Origin: Planctomycetaceae bacterium
GTDB lineage: Bacteria; Planctomycetota; Planctomycetia; Pirellulales; UBA1268
Direction: 5' to 3'
NCBI GenBank assembly: GCA_947453375.1
Contig: CANGGT010000015.1
Span: forward strand, 1 to 37,516
Length of the DNA: 37,516 bases
Every line of letters begins with the position of its first letter. Position 1 is the first letter of the stretch. The notes under the pieces are model-generated. The model was not told where the DNA came from. It searched no databases and was given only the letters and a program-made list of their open reading frames with translations. The position numbers were made by a program, and so were the translations under genes. Shown here piece by piece: positions 32,535 through 37,516 of this stretch.

Positions 32535-34862
32535 GTGAACGGACTCCCTCCGGACGTTCCCGACACCCCCTCCGCCGCCCCCGACGACGAGGCGCTCGCC
32601 CCCACCTCCGCCGAGGCGCTCTCGGCGCCGGAGGAGATCTCGGACCAGCTTCCCGCCGCTCCCGCGGACGAAGCCGCGGACGAAGCCGCGGACCAGGACA
32701 ACGACGAGGCCCCGTTCGACGCCCCGGCAACGCTTGGCGCCTTCCCGGGGACCGCCGCCGTCCCCGGCCCCGCGGCCAGACCGACGCACGCGCCGTCGCG
32801 CACCGGCACCGGGCTCAATCCGGCGCAGACGCAGGCCGTGCAGGCGCCGATCGGGCCGCTTCTGGTGCTCGCCGGGGCCGGCACGGGGAAGACGCGCGTC
32901 GTCATCGCCCGGATGGCCCATCTCGTGTGGCGCGGATCGCGGCCGTCGCGGATCCTTGCGGTCACGTTCACGAACAAAGCCGCCCGCGAGATGATGGCCC
33001 GCGCCAAGGCTTATCTCAAGCCGAAGAAGGTGCCGCGCGGCCCTGGCGGGAAGCCCCAGGAGGATCTCCCCGAGATCTCCACGATCCACTCCCTCTGTGT
33101 CCGTATCCTCCGCCGTCATGCCACGCGCCTCGGCTACCCGGAGCGGTTTGCGATCATCGACCGCGGCGAGCAGGAGTCGACGGCCCGGAAGGTGCTCAAG
33201 GAGCTCAAGGTCCCCGACACGACGCTCTCCCCCGGCGATCTTGTCGATCGGGTGAGCCGCTGGAAGAGCGCCGCGGTCCGCCCCGACGGCGCCATCGAGA
33301 CCCTCTCGGCCGACGCCCCGGAACATTGGACGCTCGCCGCCGCCGGCTACCGCCGCTACCAGCACGATCTCCGCGTCGCCGGGGCGGTCGACTTCGACGA
33401 TCTTCTCATGCTCGTCGAGGAGCTCTTCGACAAGCACGAAGATGTCCGCCTCGCCGAGGCGGGGCGCTTCGACCACATCCTCGTCGACGAATACCAAGAC
33501 ACGAGCGGCATTCAGGAGCGGATCCTCTCGGCCCTCGCCCGCGATCACCGCAGCTTGTGTGTCGTGGGGGACGACGACCAATCGATCTATGCCTGGCGCG
33601 GCGCACAGATCTCACACATTCTCGAGTTCCCGGCGCGCTGGCCGAAGACGGTGACGGTGCGGCTGGAGGAGAATTACCGCTCGACGCCGGAGATCATCCA
33701 CGCGGCCAACACGCTCATCGCCTGCAACACCCGTCGCCACGGCAAAACGCTCGTCTCGAAGGCCCCTTCCGGCCCGGCGCCCGCGATCGTCCAGGCGCAG
33801 GACGAGCTCGACGAGGCCCGGCGGATCGTCGGCGACGTCGAGGCCCGGTTCGCGGAGGGCTCGGTCGATCCGCCGGAGGCGGTGATCCTCCTCCGCACCG
33901 GCGAACAGACGCGCGTCTTCGAACAGGAACTGCGCCGCCGCAACATCCCCTACGAGCTCGTCGGCAGCCGATCGTTCTTCGATCGCCGCGAGGTCAAGGA
34001 CGTGATGTCGTTCCTGCGGATGATGGTCGATCCCGACGACGACATGGCCCTGTCGCGGATCGCGAACGTCCCTCCGCGCGGCCTCTCCTCGTCGGCCGTC
34101 CTCCAGGCGCGGACGGCAGCCCAATCGGCGGGGCGGAGCCTGTGGCGGGAGTTGCTCGGGCGGCGCTCGGACGGGACCTTGAGCAACGCCGCGACCGGCG
34201 GGCTGACGGCCCTCGAGAAGCTGATCACGCTCGGCAGCGGCGAGGGCCGCCCGGACCCGGCCGTCGCGATCCGGGCCCTCCTCGATCAAGCGGGCTACCG
34301 GGCGTTTCTCGAACGCGAATACGAGGACGCAGAAGAGCTCGAGGCGCGTTGGCAGTGTGTCGAGCAGGTCGTCAACGGCTTGGCCGAGCACCAAGCTGAG
34401 CATCGTCAGGAGAAGGATGTCGGCCGGCTCGTCCGTGGTTATCTCGACGACCTCGTCCTCGACGTCAAGGAGGCGGAGCGTCCCAAGGACGACAAGCCGA
34501 CGAAGCGTCTCCTCCGTCTCATGACGCTCCACGCCGCGAAGGGGCTCGAGTTCGACAACGTCTGGATGGTGGGGCTCGAGGAGGGAATACTCCCGCACCA
34601 TCGGTCGCTGGCCGACGGCCTGAATGCGATCGCCGAGGAGCGACGGCTGGCCTACGTGGGGGTGACGCGGGCCCGCAAGCGGCTCGTGCTCTCGATGTGC
34701 CTGACGCGGATGAAGTGGGGGAAGAGCCGCCCCTGTCGCCCGAGCCGGTTCCTCTACGAGCTCACCGGCCAAGCCGACAAGTTCAGCGAAGAGCCACCGC
34801 AACCGAAGAACGCCCCGCCCCGCCCCGGCGCCAAGCGTTCCCAGCGCCGCGGCCGCCGTTGA
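32535..34862 (+). CDS. UvrD/PcrA-type DNA helicase
   Basis: A 775-aa superfamily 1 helicase that unwinds DNA 3'-5' in repair and in removing stalled proteins. Motifs in order: Q-motif LNPAQTQAV (94-102), Walker A AGAGTGKTR (113-121), FTNKAAREM, STIHSLC, DEYQDTS (motif II), GDDDQSIYAWRGA (III), RLEENYRS (IV), LMTLHAAKGLEF (V) and EERRLAYVGVTRARKRL (VI). The first 90 residues are an acidic Ala/Pro/Asp-rich tail with a short DEAADEAAD repeat, absent from classical UvrD, and the C-terminus is basic. GTG 32535 is the first plausible start; the frame upstream is a shadow of the divergent gene. It is convergent with the aldehyde-dehydrogenase-like gene, only eight bases away. Confidence 0.92.
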   Translation: MNGLPPDVPDTPSAAPDDEALAPTSAEALSAPEEISDQLPAAPADEAADEAADQDNDEAPFDAPATLGAFPGTAAVPGPAARPTHAPSRTGTGLNPAQTQAVQAPIGPLLVLAGAGTGKTRVVIARMAHLVWRGSRPSRILAVTFTNKAAREMMARAKAYLKPKKVPRGPGGKPQEDLPEISTIHSLCVRILRRHATRLGYPERFAIIDRGEQESTARKVLKELKVPDTTLSPGDLVDRVSRWKSAAVRPDGAIETLSADAPEHWTLAAAGYRRYQHDLRVAGAVDFDDLLMLVEELFDKHEDVRLAEAGRFDHILVDEYQDTSGIQERILSALARDHRSLCVVGDDDQSIYAWRGAQISHILEFPARWPKTVTVRLEENYRSTPEIIHAANTLIACNTRRHGKTLVSKAPSGPAPAIVQAQDELDEARRIVGDVEARFAEGSVDPPEAVILLRTGEQTRVFEQELRRRNIPYELVGSRSFFDRREVKDVMSFLRMMVDPDDDMALSRIANVPPRGLSSSAVLQARTAAQSAGRSLWRELLGRRSDGTLSNAATGGLTALEKLITLGSGEGRPDPAVAIRALLDQAGYRAFLEREYEDAEELEARWQCVEQVVNGLAEHQAEHRQEKDVGRLVRGYLDDLVLDVKEAERPKDDKPTKRLLRLMTLHAAKGLEFDNVWMVGLEEGILPHHRSLADGLNAIAEERRLAYVGVTRARKRLVLSMCLTRMKWGKSRPCRPSRFLYELTGQADKFSEEPPQPKNAPPRPGAKRSQRRGRR

Positions 34863-34870
34863 CCGCCGCC

Positions 34871-36577
34871 TCACCCGCGGAGGACCGACGGGAGCATCGC
34901 GAGCACCGTGCCCAGGCCGCTCTTTCCGGCCGCACACCGGCCGTAGAGATCGACGACGCCCCGCGCCAGCCGGGCGCCCGAGCGATGCCACGGGAACCAC
35001 GGTGGCCGGATGGCCGTGGAGAGCGGCGCGCGGATCACCGAGTTGTGGACGAGCGGCAACAGGAGCGGGTCGTGGACGAATCCGATCCCGCTCTTCGGTG
35101 ACGCGAGCGTTCCCCCGGGGAATCCCCCCCAGGGCACGTTGCCGAGGGCGTAAGCCATCGCCGACCACGTGTTCACCGCCACCACCCCGAAGGCGAGATG
35201 ATCGACGAATTGCTCGGCGTGACGGAGATCGACCGGCGACAGCCCGTTGGGAATCGTCACGCTCGCGGCGAGCGACCCCGGCAGCCGATGCGAAAACGCC
35301 AGGGCCCGGCTGCAAAAACCCGCCAGATCGTCGGCGGCGAGCGGCACCTCGGCCACCACCGGCACGAACCACTCCCGGGCGAGGAGGCGATCGTCGGTCG
35401 CCGGGTCGACGCCGGTGAACAGGCTCGAGGGAATCGTGCCATCGGCGGGAGCGACGCGCCCAGTCGCCGCCTCCCAGTCGCGCAGGGCGCCGGGATACCA
35501 GCCCGGCCGCGCCGGCAGCGAGGCGAGCCGACGCTCCACCTGGGCGAGAAAGTCTTCCCGCTGCGGCCACGACCGGCAGGTGACGATCCCCTTCGTGGCG
35601 ATGCAGTTGAAGGAGGTGTTATTGGCGATCGAGGCGGCGACGAGGTCAGCCTGACGGGCAAGCTCGGCCCGCGAATACCGCCCCGGGAGAATGAACCAGG
35701 GGGTGACGTTGCCGAGTTCACAGGTGATCGGCTTGGACAGGAGCGGTGCCGCGGAGCGATCGGGAGGGTCGGCAGATCCCCAGACGATCGCCCGGTAGGT
35801 CGCCTCGCCGCCGGTGACATGAACGTGGGTCGTCTCGGGGGCGGCGATCGCGGCCCGGGCCACGTCGGCGCCCCCTGCGGCAATGACGACGAGCCCCGCC
35901 TCGACCAGCGGTCCGAGGGCCGATTCCAGGAGCGGCCGGAGCGGGGCATGGAGCGGATGGGCCTTCAGAAACACCCCCCGGCCATGTTCGAAAATCTGCG
36001 CGAGGACGTCGGCGGCCGACAGGCCGGTGACATTCCCCGCCCCGAGAACCACGGCCACGCCGCCGGCCCGCGGACGCTCCTCCACCTCGCGCCGCCAGGC
36101 CTGTTCGAAGTTGGCCAGGCCGCCAGGATCGTGACAGCGGACGGTGGCGTGGAAGCCCTGGTGGATCATTCCGTCGTGGAGGGTGCCGAGCGGGCCACGG
36201 GCCGGAAGAAGGTCGAGGCCGACAAGCGCCGGAGGTGTCCCCCCCACCGAGCGCCGGCCGGCATGGAGGATTCGGGACGCCGAGGGGGCACGGGGGATCC
36301 CGCGGTCGGCGATGTCGAGCTGCGCCCTGGCCGTGAGGAGGCAGAGGCGCGCGGTCACCATCGGCCCCGTCGCCAGTTCCTCGGCGAGCGCCGGGCCTGC
36401 TCCCGGCGGGGCGCCCTTGATCGCCACGGCGGCCTCGGCCCACGGGCCCGCCAGAGCCACCGTCGAGAGCGCCGTGCGACGGGCGAGGTCGGCACGCTCG
36501 CGGGCGTCGGTGGCGGCGAAGCGGCGGGCGCCTGCCGCGAGCCGGCCGAGCACGGAAGACAACTCGGAGGTGTTCAC
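34871..36577 (-). CDS. Aldehyde-dehydrogenase-family protein, divergent, 568 aa
   Basis: The central part shows ALDH features: a cofactor-loop-like LGAGNVTG (178-185), HVTGGEATYRAIV (253-265), CELGNVTPW with the catalytic-type Glu (Glu287) and NNTSFNCIATKG with the catalytic-type Cys (Cys325). The family oxidises aldehydes to acids or acyl-CoA using NAD(P). Length and sequence are unlike the usual 480-aa enzymes: about 110 extra N-terminal residues precede the cofactor region, and the C-terminal part contains YALGNVPWGGFPGG and a GIGFVHDPLLLPLVHN tract. It is closer to a poorly described subgroup than to standard ALDHs. GTG 36577 is chosen; no strong ribosome site is visible. It is separated from mnmE by 88 bases on the same strand. 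Confidence 0.78.
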   Translation of the reverse strand: MNTSELSSVLGRLAAGARRFAATDARERADLARRTALSTVALAGPWAEAAVAIKGAPPGAGPALAEELATGPMVTARLCLLTARAQLDIADRGIPRAPSASRILHAGRRSVGGTPPALVGLDLLPARGPLGTLHDGMIHQGFHATVRCHDPGGLANFEQAWRREVEERPRAGGVAVVLGAGNVTGLSAADVLAQIFEHGRGVFLKAHPLHAPLRPLLESALGPLVEAGLVVIAAGGADVARAAIAAPETTHVHVTGGEATYRAIVWGSADPPDRSAAPLLSKPITCELGNVTPWFILPGRYSRAELARQADLVAASIANNTSFNCIATKGIVTCRSWPQREDFLAQVERRLASLPARPGWYPGALRDWEAATGRVAPADGTIPSSLFTGVDPATDDRLLAREWFVPVVAEVPLAADDLAGFCSRALAFSHRLPGSLAASVTIPNGLSPVDLRHAEQFVDHLAFGVVAVNTWSAMAYALGNVPWGGFPGGTLASPKSGIGFVHDPLLLPLVHNSVIRAPLSTAIRPPWFPWHRSGARLARGVVDLYGRCAAGKSGLGTVLAMLPSVLRG

Positions 36578-36665
36578 GGGAGGCTCACTGGGGCTTGGAA
36601 GGGAATCGATGGGAAAAACGGCGGAGCGGACGGGGCGGGAAATCCTCCCGGGCCCACGAGCCACG

Positions 36666-37516
36666 TTACTTGCCGACGCAATGCCGCGAGAATATCCGGT
36701 CGAGGAGATCGGTGCCGATCGTGTGGCCGGTGACCATGCCGAGAGCATCGATCGCCGCCAAGAGCGACTCCGCGAGCAGCGGCTCCTCCGCCGGTCCTCC
36801 GGCAAGCCCCACCGCTGCGATCGCATCCGCTTCGCTCAAGGCTTGCCGCGCCGCCACGAGCCCGGCCCGGATCCGCTCCGCCGCGCCACCGAAGCGGGGC
36901 AAGCTCGCCACCGCCGTGGCGATGTCGCGACGGAGGCGATCGAGCCCCAGGCCGGTGGTGGCGCTCGTGGCGATCGCGGCGCCACCGTCACCACTCGGAA
37001 GCCCGCGATCGCAGCGGGTGAGGATGTCGATCACGACCGCCCCGCGAGGCACGGCGATCTCTTCGGGCTCACCGGGCCCCGCCCCCGGATCGCGACAGCG
37101 AAGGACGATTTCGGCCCGACCGACCTCCCCGATCCCGGCTTCCACCGCCGCGGCGGCGAGCCCGGCCTCGGGCTGAGCGGGGCCCTCTCCTCCCCGATGG
37201 CCCACGCCGGCAGTGTCGACGAGGAGCCATTCGACCGCGCCCGGCTGGCCTGGGAGCCCCGGCGCATCGCCCCGGACGACCGCCTCGAGCCAATCGCGCG
37301 TCGTCCCCTCCTCGTCGGCGACGAGCGCCGCCTCGCGGCCGATCAGGGCGTTGTAGAGGCTGCTCTTGCCGATGTTCGGCGGACCACAGATCACGACCCG
37401 CGGCAGCCGCCCTCGGGCGCCGGCGTCGCGCGACTCGACCTTCGCCGTCGCGGCCTCGACGGCGCGGCGGATCTCCCCGAGCGCGGCGATCACGCCCCCC
37501 CAGAAGCTCGCGCTGG
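36666..37516 (-). CDS. mnmE: tRNA modification GTPase MnmE, C-terminal part (5' end outside window)
   Basis: The frame is open to the right edge of the window, so the N-terminal folate-binding domain is missing. The visible part has the G domain: GPPNIGKSS (G1), GTTRDW (G2), DTAG (G3), TRCD in place of the usual N/TKxD (G4) and TSATTG (G5). The protein ends in FSRHCVGK, corresponding to the conserved catalytic Cys motif F-C-I-G-K at the C-terminus of MnmE. With MnmG it makes the 5-carboxymethylaminomethyl modification on U34 of tRNAs. The Arg in G4 may affect nucleotide handling but the enzyme is otherwise typical. Confidence 0.9.
   Translation of the reverse strand, partial: SASFWGGVIAALGEIRRAVEAATAKVESRDAGARGRLPRVVICGPPNIGKSSLYNALIGREAALVADEEGTTRDWLEAVVRGDAPGLPGQPGAVEWLLVDTAGVGHRGGEGPAQPEAGLAAAAVEAGIGEVGRAEIVLRCRDPGAGPGEPEEIAVPRGAVVIDILTRCDRGLPSGDGGAAIATSATTGLGLDRLRRDIATAVASLPRFGGAAERIRAGLVAARQALSEADAIAAVGLAGGPAEEPLLAESLLAAIDALGMVTGHTIGTDLLDRIFSRHCVGK

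Noticed and set aside
32664-32700. Tandem repeat encoding DEAADEAAD in the helicase N-terminus
   Set aside because: Only two or three short units within an acidic disordered tail; looks like ordinary low complexity and not a functional repeat array.
1-37516. CRISPR array, insertion sequence, prophage, tRNA or rRNA genes
   Set aside because: I saw no regularly spaced repeats, transposase or integrase motifs, terminal repeats, or tRNA/rRNA signatures on either strand by reading. A covariance-model scan was not possible here.

Overview
The window is a GC-rich bacterial chromosome segment with tightly packed genes and no mobile elements, CRISPR arrays, rRNA or tRNA genes that I could see. The gene set points to Planctomycetota, probably a Pirellulales-like lineage (inference). 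The pointers are a CRTAC1/ASPIC (UnbV-type) beta-propeller protein paired with a TPR lipoprotein, a lipid A cluster with a Gfo/Idh oxidoreductase, an FHA-GAF histidine kinase beginning MPSLFVIQG, an inactive/active M16 peptidase pair, and many genes that start with GTG or lack a strong Shine-Dalgarno. A Gram-negative-type envelope is indicated by skp, lpxC and lpxA.

Left part (1-8 kb): the 3' end of a membrane fatty-acid desaturase meets a GT1-like glycosyltransferase tail to tail. A possible 44-aa protein and a row of three hairpins follow, then a Tat-exported 5'-nucleotidase-like phosphoesterase, an exported alpha/beta hydrolase, an uncharacterised membrane-anchored protein with a good sigma70-like promoter, and endonuclease IV (nfo) behind a hairpin-rich leader.

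Metal-uptake operon (8.0-12.5 kb, minus strand): a TroA/MntA-type binding protein, an ATPase and two permeases lie almost without gaps. Both permeases carry cytoplasmic C-terminal extensions; one is a DtxR/MntR-like metal-sensing module with its ligand residues intact. An AT-rich palindrome sits between the promoter and the first start codon. This is the most unusual system in the window: a manganese or iron importer that may be controlled both at transcription and by its own fused sensor domain.

Middle (12.6-22.2 kb): a GNAT acetyltransferase with a clear promoter, an M16 peptidase pair (non-catalytic then catalytic subunit) and an ABC-2-type permease run on the plus strand. On the minus strand, skp-lpxC-lpxA-Gfo/Idh form an envelope/lipid A operon with a promoter and a 13-bp hairpin between skp and lpxC. 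An exported protein of unknown function follows it.

Right part (22.3-37.5 kb): a secreted M28 aminopeptidase with a PDZ domain ends at the one clear rho-independent terminator. Divergent from it, an FHA-GAF histidine kinase is translationally coupled to a WaaE/KdtX-like glycosyltransferase. Its end overlaps, tail to tail, the end of the TPR lipoprotein-CRTAC1 operon. Next come an RluA/RluD-type pseudouridine synthase coupled to a membrane-anchored TPR-like protein, a UvrD/PcrA-type helicase, an aldehyde-dehydrogenase-like protein, and the 3' part of mnmE, cut by the window edge.

Start codons were chosen by Shine-Dalgarno spacing, promoter position, overlaps and expected family N-termini; many differ from the longest open frame. 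Long antisense frames are common because of the base composition and were left out.
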